From NCBI GenBank assembly GCA_030248065.1, contig JASAMV010000174.1, forward strand, positions 1 through 64,000: DNA of 64,000 nt, given 5' to 3'. Numbering within the stretch: the first letter of the stretch is position 1; the number at the start of each line of letters is the position of its first letter. The translations under genes were made by a program, and so were the position numbers. The notes under the pieces are model-generated. The model did no database searches, was not told where the DNA came from, and was given only the letters and a program-made list of their open reading frames with translations. Shown here in pieces: positions 1 to 13,785 of the stretch. The DNA is from Rhynchonema sp. JSB1_4 (taxonomy: Eukaryota > Nematoda > Chromadorea > Monhysterida > Xyalidae).

Positions 1-270
1 AACCATACTTTCTGTACAAAAAGTCATGGTCTGGAACCGTTCATACTAAAAGTTACGAACTCGGCGATAGCACCACCGTGTTTTCTCGAGTGCGAAAACC
101 AGCATAAACAACATTAATAGTTCGGGTAACCCAACTTTTCGGCGAAATGTGACTTCGGGACGCACACTTTACATACAAAAAGTCGTGGTCATGGTCTGGA
201 ACCGGTCTCAGTCGTGGAGTTACGAAGTCGGCGATAGCACCATCGAATTTCTCGTGTGCGAAAACCCTAT
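1..270. repeat. Diverged tandem duplication of about 110 bp
   Basis: Positions about 1-110 and 155-270 carry the same ordered blocks: a 'tacaaaaagtc(a/g)tggtc' start, 'tctggaaccg', 'cggcgatagcacca' and a 'gtgcgaaaacc' end. The two copies differ by small indels, so the duplication is not recent. No coding signal was recognised across it. The following 270-630 holds a GC-rich inverted repeat (gcccgcgatcgcgcgagcgggc is the core, 372-393) and otherwise nothing I can name. Confidence 0.6.
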
Positions 271-631
271 ATGCGTATTAACATTTTTGGTGTTCAGTAA
301 CGTCTGGGCCCTGACTAGTTTTTTGTGGAAAAAAGGGAAAGAACGTTTTTACAAAAATTTCAACTGTATCTTGCCCGCGATCGCGCGAGCGGGCACGCAG
401 CGGAATGAAATTTTGTGTCGACCTAGAAGTCCACGCCGTACAAGTTGTGTGCAAGTTTCGGCTTCTCAAGTTAAGTCTTGTGAAAAATGGCGTGAGTTTA
501 AATTTTTCAACTCCCCCCATTTTAAGGATTAAACATTTTTCCCCTTAGCTTTCCATTCCTGGCCCGGTTACTTTTTGTTGCCCCTTTGTGGGGGGGGTTT
601 TATTTTTCCTGGATTGTTGAGACGCACTCAA

Positions 632-1011
632 GTCAGTCTTGTGGTTGTGTCTTTGTTCGTGCACATTGACCGGCTAATTCAGGAAGCCTGAAAATCAAAT
701 CGCACATATTACTCATTATTTTTTACAGCTTGCAAAACTATTGTTACAAAATATATGCAGATGTGCCAAGTAAAAAAACCGTTAACAAACATGATGTTGT
801 TTGAACACTAGGCTGGCTCGTAGTCGTGTTTTGTGCATTTGCATCAGGTGTTGTCGTCAATTGATCGGTTGAAGGCGGAGTTTCCGGCGGGGATGGTTGT
901 TGCGAATATTGGCTCATCGATTCTGTTTCATCTTCAGTCTGGAAGCAGTAATTTTTGTAAGAAAACTATAGTCGTGATACTCGAGTCTTGACAGCCATAG
1001 CAGAAGAATAA
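632..1011. repeat. Segmental duplication, copy 1 (pair at 5949-6333)
   Basis: About 380 bp are nearly identical to 5949-6333. The match runs from 'cagtcttgtggttgtg' to 'gccatagcagaagaataaa'. The duplicated block contains a complete terminal coding exon on the minus strand (see 744-938). Outside the shared block the flanks are unrelated, so only this exon and its close surroundings were copied. Confidence 0.85.
744..938 (-). CDS. Duplicated C-terminal exon, copy 1 (orphan exon)
   Basis: An open exon follows a good minus-strand acceptor (gcttccag, just above 938) and encodes an acidic then S/T/P/Q-rich tail with the blocks TEDETES, MSQYSQQPSPPETPPS and TPDANAQNTTT, ending at a stop at 744-746. 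The tail resembles the cytoplasmic tail of a membrane protein. Copy 2 at 6028-6258 joins in frame to an upstream transmembrane exon, but I found no such exon near copy 1, so this copy may be non-functional or may serve an unseen gene. The two copies share about 50 residues and then differ at the C-terminus because of small indels. Confidence 0.45.
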   Translation of the reverse strand, partial: TEDETESMSQYSQQPSPPETPPSTDQLTTTPDANAQNTTTSQPSVQTTSCLLTVFLLGTSAYIL

Positions 1012-2440
1012 AACCTATAAGTGATAGAGGTCTAGCAATGACGTCTCATGTGCGCATGGTTGGACTATTTATGATCAAACCTTGCACTGCGCTGATCGTC
1101 GTTTGCACTGGGTCGACTGCGACGTGGCGATAAATCGTTTGGCTGTCCATTTTTGCGGCGATTTGTCGAAAATCGAATTCGTTGGCGCTTTTCTTCCGCT
1201 GCGCCCCAACAACAAAGCACAGGACGAGGCGGATCCACAACGCAAAAATAACGCGTGAGCAAGTCCGATCCAATGCGATGACCAAGTTTAATGACGCTCC
1301 TAGTGAAGTTTCTTCATCACTAATCACTTCCGCTAATCACTGTGATTTTCGTTGATAGTTGACGCGACAAGAAACAAGTTTTTGAATGAAAATAGATTAA
1401 GTTACTGTCTTGCTGTTGTCTGTGCTTGTGACTGTTTCCGTCTGAACTCAACTAGAAATAATCGACCTAAAACTATCTGAAAACGCATGGCGCCAAAACA
1501 AGGCAGACCTTTGTCTGGTTACGCTGCCGGGTCTGACGAATGGACACACGCCGTGTATTACGAGCCCGAGATCCGAGAATACTATGCGCAGTGCTTATGT
1601 GGTGTGTCCCTGCACCGTTACGTTATACGAGGAGAGAATTGTGTGTGCGCTGCGGTGCACTGCGTATCGTTCGGTTTATGAAGTGGTTAGCGCGGTCACT
1701 GAGCTCGTTCCTGTAGCTCAGTTGGTGGAGCGCCTGACCGGTTGGGAGGTCGGAGTTTCGAGTCCTCTCAGGAACATCGTTTGGTATTCGCAATTCAACA
1801 GTGCATCCAAAGTGGAATGTAATGGTGCTATTCCGTGATTCGTTTGTGAATGTACTGCACTCACTTAAAAAGAACTCTAGTTTATATTACTTTGATTGGA
1901 AATAAAGTACTGTTGAAAGAAAGGTATAATGAAATACAGAACAAACAGGGATAAATTGTAATCTGTCAAGATATGCTCGCGAAGAGGAGCAATATTCGCC
2001 ACCTGGGGCTCTTGTGTACCTCATTTTCGTCGAATATAACGCGAGAAGCAAACTATTGACAATGTTCAGAAGAACACGGATGCAATTACACATGTTAGTA
2101 AGAAATATAGTTTCAAAACCAAACGGAATTTGAAACGAGACAGCGACGCAAAAGAACAAGTGATAGAACAACTGTGTGTCAATGGATAAAAAGCAGGTTT
2201 CAAACATTTAAAAATCAATTGGGAGGCAAACCAACCATAATTCAATTTAAGATTTATCATACCGTTCATGATTCTTTTACAATTCCGTGTTGAAGGGCTC
2301 AAGGTTCACAAATTACACCAAAAAAAAAAAAACACCCCGCACCCCCCCCCCCCCCCCTATCGTACGACAACGCTAAAAACTTACGAATCTACGGCTTATC
2401 TGAGAACAGCGCACACGTGACGCGATCCACATGCACAAGT
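1012..2440. other. Intergenic DNA with a tRNA-like sequence
   Basis: No exon with convincing splice borders was found. The stretch holds the tRNA-like sequence at 1707-1776, a poly-A run (about 2321-2334) and a poly-C run (about 2342-2357) next to the 3' end of the receptor gene. Open frames at 1046-1327 and 1887-2302 lack codon or domain evidence. Confidence 0.5.
1707..1776 (+). tRNA. tRNA-like sequence, probably a pseudogene or SINE head
   Basis: The acceptor arms GTTCCTG and CAGGAAC pair perfectly over 7 bp. The D arm is canonical (GCTC, loop AGTTGGTG, GAGC), and the T loop reads TTCGAGT with four of five stem pairs. The anticodon stem pairs at only three positions, so a working anticodon cannot be assigned. 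A related sequence lies at 33892-33967. Two diverged copies of one tRNA-like unit fit a tRNA-derived SINE better than two functional genes. Confidence 0.4.
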
Positions 2441-4982
<2,542 letters not shown>

Positions 4983-5012
4983 CGTGCAACTCTCAGTTTC
5001 CAAGGCTGGCAC

Positions 5013-5948
5013 ACCTTGTATGTGTAGTTTGAACGAAATATTGCGTTACAATGTCAACGATTGGCCAAACAACACAAATATAAAGAAAAGCCTGCAAACT
5101 ATCTACAAATAAATCACCTGCCCTTATTGACATACTGATGTCTAACAAATGACCAGACTGCTCCAATGGCTTGGCTCAAGGTAGGTTCACAGGATCTTCA
5201 AGTACCAGTGTCGGAAACTATATAACCTCTAGTTTGAATGCAAGATTATAACTGAATGTAGCTCAAGAAGCGTTTTCTTAGCTCAGTAATTACAGTGTCC
5301 TTGTCGCGATACCAACGTAATATTAATCCTAAAATTCTAGCGATAACTGGCGATTGTTGATCCTGCAGGCTACGCCTCAGGCTCAGTTAATTCTGAATTG
5401 CTTTGTACGGACATCTGACTGAAGTTGTTTTTGCTTTAGTCGATTCTAATTTTTTCTTCTTTGCATAAGCTCATTACAGCGCGCGCTCTCGGGGACCAGG
5501 AGGAGCTATGGTGAGCGGTTGTCTAAAGATCGATTTTATTATTCAGGAGGGTGTGTGAAACAGTCTTATTGCCAGCCACTGGGGGTAGCCCTGACGACGA
5601 GGGCTGTTGGGTTAGGGTAAGTCGCCCGGTGGGGCCAGATTGCGGCGTTTCGACAACGGATCCTGCTGTCGTCATCAGGCTCATGTGTACTCTGCGCGGT
5701 ATCGAACTTGAGGCGTTGGGAATGAATCATTTTTGTGCGCCATTCCAGGGCACAGTATCATTAAAGCAATCGATTTAATATTGCTGTGGAAGCTGTTTCA
5801 AGTTTTTTTTGTTATTTTCATTTCCTGCTGTTAAGAGATAAAACCAAAACCAGTATTATGCATTCGCCGCAGGTACTTTTATGTATACTTGTTGTTGTCT
5901 CAGTGTGAGCGTGCGTTTTTTTATCATGATTGTTAAGGACCATGCAAA
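5013..5948. other. Intergenic DNA with a GC-rich hairpin-rich patch
   Basis: No coding exon was recognised. Around 5475-5745 base composition rises sharply and short perfect hairpins appear, for example AGCCCT/AGGGCT near 5590-5608. A 75-codon frame at 5551-5778 has no family resemblance. The patch could be an unannotated structured RNA or a fragment of an element; I could not match it to U snRNA, SRP or RNase P features. Confidence 0.35.
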
Positions 5949-6333
5949 TCAGTCTTGTGGTTGTGTTTTTGTTCGTGCACATCGACCGGCTAATTCAGGA
6001 AGCTTACTGAAATGACAGATGTTATCATCATTTTTTACAGCTTGCAAAACTATTGTTACAAAATATATGCAGATGTGTGCCATGCCAAGTAACAAAAACC
6101 GTTAACAAACATGATGTTGTTTGAACACTAGGCTGGTTCGTAGTCGTGTTTTGTGCATTTGCGTCAGGTGTTGTTGTCAATTGATCGGTTGAAGGCGGAG
6201 TTTCCGGCGGGGATGGTTGTTGCGAATATTGGCTCATTGATTCTGTTTCATCTTCAGTCTGGAAGCAGTAATTTTTGTAAGAAATAGCATAGTCGTGATA
6301 CTCGAGTCTTGACAGCCATAGCAGAAGAATAAA
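5949..6333. repeat. Segmental duplication, copy 2 (pair at 632-1011)
   Basis: Near-identical to 632-1011. This copy appears to be the parental one because its exon is spliced in frame to a transmembrane exon at 6648-6767. Confidence 0.85.
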
Positions 6334-8791
6334 AAATAGCGATCGAATTGGTCTTGCTTATCGCTAGCCGAAATTAGCTGTGTCAGTTCATTTCAAAATG
6401 TTCCCAACACTCGCATATCGCATCATATTTTACATACGTACGTCACCACAACGGACCCACTGATTCTTGTCACCAAGTTTGTACCAAGCCCATCAGACAC
6501 GTCAAACCCGCTTCGTTTTAAGGTCACGTATTTATTTATCCGCAGTGCATTCACGCACGGATGATGATCTGGTGCACCGTGAAAACTGGACGAAACGGGC
6601 CAAACAACTTATGCGGGAGTTGTACCTACACCTGATTGAATACACACCCTTTTCACGTTTCGTCCAACTTTGATCACAACCACAGCCAGCGCGACGCATG
6701 CCACCAACAAGAACAGGTCAACAGCGCAAATGACGGCCACCAAAGTCCCGCCGGCGGTGGAGCTTGTCTGAAACATGCGCCCGGGGCGGCAGTTTAAAAC
6801 GGCAATTTTCGGGCGATCAGATCAAAATAATGAAATCCGTGTAAAGCCGATGTTTCAATTACCATTCGAGCATGTAATAATACATACCTCTTCATTCTGG
6901 CCTCCGCCAGCGCAGTCTTGTTTTGCTGGACATTGAGCAGGTGTGTTCGGCAAGTGTGAATTGTGTGAATACAGACTGTGCGTTGTGCACTCACCAATAC
7001 AGCAGCAGACGTGCGATTCAACTTTCTGAGTGCATAATTTAATTTTTTGCGATATATTTCACATAAATCATTGTGTTTTGCGCTCGATTGCTTCGGGTGT
7101 CTGTGTGAAAACCGACACTAGCTACATAGATGATGCACCAAAATTGTCCCGTGTGCTGCAGTGGACATAATAACACGAAGGACAGTGTGCGGCGGTTGGC
7201 AGAGATTCTGTTCTATTGACAGTCACGGTTCTTTGCCCTCTACTAACATCTCCTTCTTTGATTGCTTCATGCGAACAATTTATCGCTTTTAGTGGAATTT
7301 TGCGTGTTTGTTGTTGCCAGCCTGAAAAGAAACAAAGAATCTATTCGGAAGTGGCGGTCGCTGATGTTTCATGGGGAAGCTACGCACAAAAATTATTTCA
7401 ACTCTTTCAGTTGACCAACCGGCTGTGTTTCTCTCGTCACAAATGATCGTTTGTTCGCATTTACTCTCCAGGTCAGCTGATGGCATTAAGGCGTCAGCAA
7501 CTGGCAGATATTGGACACGAGCCAGATGCACACCGCAACTCAGTTCTTGACTGCAAAAACAGGTAACTTGGATCAATGGTAAATGGAATATCAAGTGTCG
7601 AAGCGTGAACCATGATGCAGCCCCTTTTTGTGTGACGAAACCACAGCGACCGACTTAGTCCACTTCGGCCCCAATCTATAATATCGTTGGGAAAGCAAGT
7701 TAAAATGAGCAATTTACCACCATCTCTTGCTCATTTAATAGTGTTTCTGACAGTGACGGGCAGTCATCTAAGCTTGCAGGGGTGTCTCGCAATAGTTTCG
7801 TCACTTATGGTCGGAGGTCTAAATGATCAAGTTCAGACCTGTTTTGATCCGGATCAAACCTAATTGCTTGCAGTGGGTTGCCCTTTCTGAATTCGTTGTG
7901 TGTTTTGTCGTCGAGTGTCAATTTCATTTCCGTAATTCCACCGCTGACGTTAGTCAGCTTTATTGGTTGTTTGTTCATGAATTTCTGGCTAAAATGACAC
8001 AATTCTGGCTCAAGTATTACCGATTTGGCGCCCTTGCAATTTTTCATGACGCACCGACTTGTCCTTGTGCGGCCACCGACGGCCGCCATCTTTGTTTCAT
8101 GTTTATGTTCAGTGTGGAGCAAATCATAGAAATGAAACATCACATCGTACTCTGGCTCGTTATTGATTTTCGTCTCGAAAATGAACGCAACGCTGAATTC
8201 GCGTTCTGCGTGAGTGGATATTATACACAAGTTAACGGGCGGTATTTTCAAGTGTCACTGATGATGGGCATGATAACAATGCGGTGACACTGTAAATTGC
8301 TTATCAATTGTCGGGACAAGTGCACCATTATGGCTGGATTATGTTCAAAACGTGGCAAGATCAATCGCTGAGTTTTGTTGCAGATGGGCACCAACCGTAC
8401 CGGCTGTGTCCGACGGTTTCCTTGCCCTGGTCACACACCATTCTCCATCTTTACAGCTGGTTTGCAAACATTTGGTTTTGGTCGGTCGAATGGAATTGCA
8501 GTTCGGCACAAACTTTAACATCAGCAGAAGAGCAATTGAGGTCACGGGTAGGGCCAGGTGCATGATGGTTTTTGCTGGCAAGCTAAGAATTAAAAAATCG
8601 GCAAAAGTTGGTAAAATGGCTTCTTGAGCGCCCAATGCCGTGACCCACTTTGGATCCACGATCCACGGCGAAGGACCGCGGTTTTTATGGGACGTCATTG
8701 ATCTGGGAACAGCAAAACGTTTTCCGCTGGTGTGTCCGCATGGCTCCCCCCCCCCCAGCAACCCCGCTGCATTCATTGCACATTTAGTCAC
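6028..8791 (-). CDS. Putative single-pass membrane protein, 3' exons clear, 5' part unresolved
   Basis: Two exons are well supported. 6767-6648 starts after 'gcatgtttcag' and encodes a 40-residue segment with one strong hydrophobic helix (TLVAVICAVDLFLLVACVALAVVV) followed by basic IKVGRNVKR, a typical stop-transfer signal. It joins in phase 0 to 6258-6028, the S/T/P/Q-rich tail that is duplicated at 744-938. Upstream, open stretches at 8251-7805 (148 codons, good composition) and about 8745-8440 (cysteine-containing) may be ectodomain exons, but I could not fix their borders or join them in frame. I do not recognise the family. Membrane orientation (ectodomain outside, tail inside) is inferred only from the helix and the basic residues. 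Confidence 0.4.
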
Positions 8792-9286
8792 GTCGTTCTG
8801 TTGTTCATGCGTGTGTGCACGTGCACGTCGAGCGACAATTTTGAATTACCGCAATTTTCTTTGGCTATCTTTTGCGTGGCTGCTTATGTCACACGATCAT
8901 TTTTCTTTGTTTGGGCTACGGTGGACTTTCAGCTGCCGAGAGCTGAGTTTGGGAAAAATTTGGAAGAAAGTTTATGAATTGTGGAATATTAGTGCACGTG
9001 GACTGGACGTCATTGGGTGGATGAAAGTTATGAAACTTTGTGTTTGCTCTTTCCGTTTGTTGAAAAACAGGACAAGCACTCGTGGTGTCCAAGAATTTCG
9101 TAACCGGCATAGTCTGTCAAAAGCTGAGCAAGCAGAGGTCTCACTCAATCGGGCCGTTGTTCCTGTTCGATGATTTTCCACAGTCGGGGCCCGGGCCCAC
9201 GGTTGCGAAAAAACCGCTTGCTTGCATTTTGTGAAAAAATTCGAAAAATTTCCGGAGGATAAATTTCCATCACAGGGTATTGAATA
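8792..9286. other. Non-coding spacer
   Basis: Nothing recognisable beyond an 8-bp CCCCCCCC run near 8748 and a GGGCCCGGGCCC palindrome near 9188. An open frame on the plus strand (8640-9173) lacks any motif or splice support. Confidence 0.4.
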
Positions 9287-9795
9287 CCGTAAAAACCTAA
9301 ATACAGCCCCCCGGAATAGAGCCCCCCGTAATACCGCCCCCAAAAAGGGGTCAGTGAATTAATAGAGGCCCCCCCGGATCCGGAATAGAGCCCCCCCTAA
9401 GTAACACCCCCTATAATGTAGTGTATTAAGGCCAGTGTAGTGGCAGTCCCATGTGTGGGAGGTAAGTATGATGCGGGGTTGGGACCGGCCGGAAGCGTGA
9501 GAGGTATGATTTTGGTCACCCAAAAAGGCGAAAAAACACCGTTTTTGTGATACAATTTTGGCCAAAAATTGAGGTAAAAACAGTACTTTTTCAAAATTTT
9601 CACCGAAAATCGCCTAAAATAGGTATTATGGGTGGGTTTGCGCGCGGAGCGCGCGATTTTTGGGAAAATAAGGTCGAAAAACACCGATTTTTGCATTAAA
9701 AAGGTATAAAATTGCTTGTGAGAGGTATGATTTGGAGTTGTGAGAGGTAAGTACTCAACCCCCCCACCCCCCTCGGGTTTTGTGGTAGGTAAGTA

Positions 9796-10602
9796 CCGTA
9801 TTGTCGGAAATAGAACCCCCCATTAATTGACCCCCCCATTGATTGAACCCCCCTAAATGGCTCGTAATCAAAAATATAACCCCCCCCATTAATAGAACCC
9901 CACCCCCCAACCTTCACCGTACCACAGATTAGTGGTATGGTACAGTGTAGTTCCTGGTCCGGCGCGGCGGTTAGTGTACCTACCCCTTTTTTCCGTGCGG
10001 CGGTTAGTGTACCTCCCTGGGGGGGGAAGGGGGGGGGGAGACCCAAATCCAGGAAAAAGTCACTTTTTGGGGTAGAAAATTTGACCGATTTTTGGCCCTT
10101 TTTGGAAAAAATTCTTCATAAAAAGGGTATTTTGGCGACTTTTGACATCATTGACCTAAAAATCACTCATTTTAGGCCTAAAAATGCCCATTTTAGGCCT
10201 AAAAATGCCAATTTTAGGCAAAAATTGAGGCGGTTAGTGTACCTGGCGCGGCGGTTAGTGTACTAGTGTACCTTGGTCGCGGCGGTTAGTGTACCTTAGG
10301 GGGGGACCCCCCCTCCCCCCCAGGAACTACACTGGTATGGTAGGGCTGTGTTGTTGTGTCAAACGTTGTTTAAGCTTGCGTACACAACAGAATACAGCTT
10401 TTTAAGCATAATTGCCGCTGTTGAAGTTAGAAAATACCGAAAACAAGCCATTTTAATGGGCATTATTAACAATGATTTTTTTCGTCGGGGGGCCAAATGA
10501 AAAATATAAGCCCCCCAATAATTGACCCCCCCATAAATTGAACCCCCCAAAATGACCCCAGTAAAAAAATAGACCCCCCGGATTCTATTTCCGACAATAC
10601 GG
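9796..10602. mobile_element. TA-flanked inverted-repeat element H inside element G
   Basis: The ends CCGTATTGTCGGAAATAGAA and TTCTATTTCCGACAATACGG are inverted and flanked by TA at 9794-9795 and 10603-10604. The interior carries 'ccccccattaattgaccccccc' repeats. The element is split by the hAT-like copy 9943-10334. Tc1/mariner-type MITE by termini and TA target; no coding capacity. Confidence 0.8.
9943..10334. mobile_element. hAT-like MITE family B, copy 1, 8-bp TSD GTATGGTA
   Basis: The termini CAGTGTAGTTCCTGG and CCAGGAACTACACTG are perfect inverted repeats. The 8-bp target duplication GTATGGTA is exact (9935-9942 and 10335-10342). The interior includes TAGGCCTA-type palindromes and 'ggttagtgtacc' repeats. 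It sits inside element H, so it is the innermost layer of a four-level nest. Confidence 0.92.
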
Positions 10603-10616
10603 TACTGAGAGGGGGG

Positions 10617-11013
10617 CAGTGTAGTTCCTGGTCCGGAGGGGGAACAGGCGGTACCCCCTTTTTTTCGGAGGGGGAACAGACGTACCCACCTGGGGGGGAA
10701 GGGGGGACTGACCCGGAAGGGGGGACCCAAATTTAGAGAAAAGTCATTTTTTGAGGTCGAAAATGTGGCTTATTTTTGCCCCTTTTAGGAAAAAATCTCA
10801 ATAATAAGGGTATTTTGGCGATTTTTGACGACATTGACCTAAAAATCACTCATTTTATGCCTAAAAATGCCTATTTTGGGCCAAAATTTGCCTATTTTAG
10901 GTAAAAATTGGGGGAGCAGACGTACCCGGAGGGGGAACAGTGGGGCAGGCGTACCATGGAGGGGGAACAGACGTACCCGAGGGGGGACCCCCTCCCCCCC
11001 AGGAACTACACTG
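10617..11013. mobile_element. hAT-like MITE family B, copy 2
   Basis: Same 15-bp perfect termini as copy 1 and a similar length (397 bp). It is inserted into a G-run, so the target duplication is visible only as GGGGGG on both sides. The interior is colinear with copy 1, but its repeated block reads 'gagggggaacag' instead of 'gcggcggttagtg'. Confidence 0.88.
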
Positions 11014-11735
11014 GGGGGGCGGTAACCCCCCCCCCCCAACCCCCCCCAGCCACTACTATGATTAAGGCCTGATAGTGGCGTACAGGTACATTTATTCACG
11101 TTTGTTGTTCGTTCAGAGCACATAATACGCCTCCTATTGACGAATAGTCACGAATAAATGCGATTAGAAGCGAAAAAACATCCTTTCAAACCCCTTTTTA
11201 GGGGTTTTTGGGGCCTTGGGGGTATTTCTGGGAACAATTTTTCAGGTTCGGGACAGTGAATTAATAGAGGCCCCCCGGAATAGAGCCCCCTCCCGTAATA
11301 GAGCCCCCCAAAGTGGGGTCAGTGAGTTAATAGAGCCCCCTTCTATTTAGGTTTTTACGGTAACAGGTACTATGCAGTATACCAGTTGCGTTGCGGATGG
11401 AAAAAAATCGTTTTTTTCGTGAAAAAAAACCGAAAAAACTGAGTCCGTTTTTTGGACCGAAAATAAATTTCCGTGAAAAAACCGGGCAAAATTTTCTCCT
11501 ATTTTTGCCAAAAAATGACGTTTTGACCCTTATTTTTCAACGTTCTGGAGGTTCGTCAATGCCGAAGTGCCGTCTTGAGGTTTAGAATGAGCTGGGAAAT
11601 TTGGAGCAGTTTATTACATGTCTTCAAGTAGCACATAGTGTCTTTGCTCTGGGCTTCACATAAGTTTTTAGGGTCAAAATGCCCTGTACCCAGGGTTTTT
11701 TATTTCAAAATCGGCTGGTAAGTAGCAATTGCTAC

Positions 11736-12514
11736 CAGTGGTGTAGCTACCCAGGCGGGGCGGCAACCTACTGTACCACCAAAAATGTGGGGCGGCAACC
11801 TACCTACTGTACCGGCCGAGCTAGGGGGGGAAGAAAACTTTTTAGGTCGAAATTTTGATGAAAATGTACTCTAAAACGCTAATTTCGCGCGTAGCGCGCG
11901 ATTTTTTCGCCTATTTGGAGTGAAAAATACCGATTTTATACCATTTTGAGCCAAAAATAACAACTTACTGTACCAGCCGCCGGGCGGCGACCTACCTACT
12001 GTACCAGGATGGAGCGTCAACCTACCTACCTACTGTACCTTGGGCTTGGGCTATACTTGCGGGCCGGAAAAAACCGTTTTGTTCGGAAAAAACCGAAAAA
12101 AACCGTTTTTTTTCCTAGGCCCGGAAAAATACGTTTTTATTTTTCCGGAAATTTTTTCCAAGTGGCAACTTTTGGAAAAAAAACGGTTTTTTCCCCAAAA
12201 TTTCCGAGATATTTTCCAAGGTTGCGATAGGATGTTGTCAAAACCAATGTAAATCGGTACTAAACAGTTCAAAATGAGCACTTTTTAATCTCCAAATGCA
12301 TTCTTAGCCTGTTTCAGGCCATTTCCCGACGAAAATTTCTCGAAAATAGGCGTTTTTGGACCATGGGAATCCTTAAGTACTGGAAAGGTATTTGGAAAAA
12401 AAACGTTTTTTTTTCGGAAAAAACGTTTTTTTTCCAAAAATATATTTTGCGGAAAAATACGCAAGTATACCTTGGGGGGACCCCCAACCCCCCCCCCCCC
12501 CTGCTACACCATTG
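11736..12514. mobile_element. hAT-like element C, 8-bp TSD ATTGCTAC, split by a family A copy
   Basis: The left end CAGTGGTGTAGC and right end GCTACACCATTG are inverted, with an exact 8-bp duplication ATTGCTAC at 11728-11735 and 12515-12522. The interior carries the palindrome CGCGCGTAGCGCGCG (about 11887-11901). Removing the nested family A copy (12052-12469) leaves about 355 bp, the same size class as family B. Confidence 0.9.
12052..12469 (+). mobile_element. Family A MITE, copy 1 (TATACTTGCG termini, 418 bp)
   Basis: Termini TATACTTGCGGGCC and CGCAAGTATA are inverted. The body is made of 'aaaaccgttttttt' blocks that fold back on themselves, with a conserved middle ('gtttcaggccatttcccgac'). 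It is exactly 418 bp, as is copy 4 at 26272-26689. Flanking bases (GCTTGGGC / CCTTGGGG) match at 6 of 8. Nested in element C. Confidence 0.88.
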
Positions 12515-12626
12515 ATTGCTACCAAAATGACAATTTTTAGTAGCAAATTTTTGAAGGCCATTTTTTCATTGTTTTTCTTGTTTTTGAGTTACATTAGTCA
12601 TTGCGGGTGAGGGCTAGGGGGAGGTA

Positions 12627-12696
12627 TGGGCAGTGTGCTGTGGCTGGGGGCGGGGGCCGGGGGGGGGGACCCCCCGCCCAAACAGAGTGTACCACC
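12627..12696. mobile_element. Left-end fragment of a CAGTG..GCTGTGGCT element
   Basis: CAGTGTGCTGTGGCTGGGGG resembles the terminus of the element at 20645-21054 (AGTGCTGTGGCT). Its right end was not located, probably because of the family B copy inserted at 12697. Confidence 0.4.
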
Positions 12697-13059
12697 CAGT
12701 GTAGTTCCTGGGGGGGGGAGGGAGAGTCCCCCCTCGGGTACGCTATCTCCCCCTCAGGTGGTACACTATCCCCTTGTCTCCCCCTCCGGGTACACTATCT
12801 CCCCCAATTTTTGCCTAAAATAGGCATTTTAGGCCTAAAATGGGCATTTTTAGGCCAAAAATGTGGGATTTTCAGGTCAATGTTCTTAAAAGTCGCCAAA
12901 ATACCCTTTTTATGAAGAATTTTTTCCAAAAAATGGCAAAAATAGGTCAAATTTTTCAACCTCAAAAAGTGACTTTTTCCTGAATTTGGCTCTTCCCCCC
13001 TTCCCCCCTCGGGGGTACACTATCTCGCCCTCCGAAAAAAAACGGAGGGTCCGCTATCT

Positions 13060-13785
13060 TATACTTGCGGGCCGAAAAAACCGTTTTTTTTCGAAAAAAC
13101 CGAAAAAAAACCGTTTTTTTCCGAGGCCCGGAAAAATACGTTTTTATTCTTCCGGAAATTTTTCCAAGTGGCAACTTTTGGAAAAAAACGGTTTTTTTTC
13201 CAAAAATTTCCGTGCAACCACAAGATGCAAATAAAGAGGAACCACCCGGAAGAAAATTCGCCGCGGACCGGCCGAATTTCTACCTGCGCATTCAGGGTTT
13301 CAAATGGTCTCGACGCGATCTGCTAATGTTTGCGTCAGAACTAAATGTTCCACGGACCACGGTGCATCAGCCAACTTGCCACATCTCGCACAAGAAATTT
13401 CGAAAATTTTCGTCATTCTCTTTCATTGCGTGCGGCATCGCCCGTGCAACCAGCGTGGCGAGCGGGCTGAAACATGTTATTCTGACCCAAACATTAGCAG
13501 ATCGCGTCGAGACCATTTGAAACCCTGAATGTGCAGGTAGAAATTCGGCCGGTCGGCGGCAAATTTTCTTCTCTGCGGTTCCTTTTGAACTGCATCTCAT
13601 GGATGCATCTTAGCAAATTCATACTAAATAATTTGAGTTTTGTGATGCCCAGACTGCAGTCTAAGCACTTGCAAAGTTTGAAGGGCGATTAGGAATGTGC
13701 AATTTCCCCTTTAAGTACTGGAAAAATATTTGGAAAAAACGGTTTTTTTCCAAAAATATATTTTGCGGAAAAATACGCAAGTATA
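13060..13785 (+). mobile_element. Family A MITE, copy 2, 8-bp TSD CGCTATCT, itself interrupted
   Basis: TATACTTGCGG on the left and CGCAAGTATA on the right are flanked by a perfect 8-bp duplication CGCTATCT (13052-13059 and 13786-13793). This fixes the ends and supports a hAT-type mechanism for family A. The middle is replaced by a fragment (about 13215-13712) of the palindromic element also found at 24130-24774, so three elements are nested here. Confidence 0.92.
13215..13712. mobile_element. Partial copy of foldback element P3
   Basis: The inner arms 'gaccggccgaatttctacctgcgcattcag' (in two parts) and its inverse around 13264-13296 and 13521-13560 match element P3 at 24130-24774. The right end 'gcgattaggaatgtgcaatttcccctttaa' is present but the matching left end is missing, so the copy is truncated on the left. 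Confidence 0.75.

Larger units (their letters stand above)
9433..11060. mobile_element. hAT-like element G inserted in element F, 8-bp TSD ATTAAGGC
   Basis: The left end is CAGTGTAGTGGC and the right end GCCACTACTATG, imperfect inverted repeats. Exact 8-bp direct repeats ATTAAGGC occupy 9425-9432 and 11061-11068. Eight-base duplications and CAGTG termini are typical of the hAT superfamily. The element contains the central palindrome GCGCGCGGAGCGCGCG (about 9639-9656), which also occurs in the related element at 30490-30895. It was itself hit by at least two further insertions (9796-10602 and 10617-11013). Confidence 0.85.
9287..11360. mobile_element. TA-flanked inverted-repeat element F, copy 1, host of nested insertions
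   Basis: The ends read TA-CCGTAAAAACCTAAATA on the left and TATTTAGGTTTTTACGG-TA on the right, a perfect terminal inverted repeat flanked by TA. This is the signature of Tc1/mariner-type MITEs. The interior is rich in 'cccccggaatagagcccccc'. Copy 2 at 35763-36185 shows the undisturbed 423-bp form; comparison shows that about 1.64 kb here is a later insertion (9433-11060). No transposase frame is present. Confidence 0.85.

Noticed and set aside
10160..10210. TTTTAGGCCTAAAAT palindromes as DNA-elimination signals
   Set aside because: They occur only as internal parts of family B elements, so the element explains them.
12009..12261. Phe/Lys-rich open frames in family A elements
   Set aside because: They result from 'ccgtttttt' and 'aaaaaacgg' foldback blocks and appear in all frames; no transposase motif is present.
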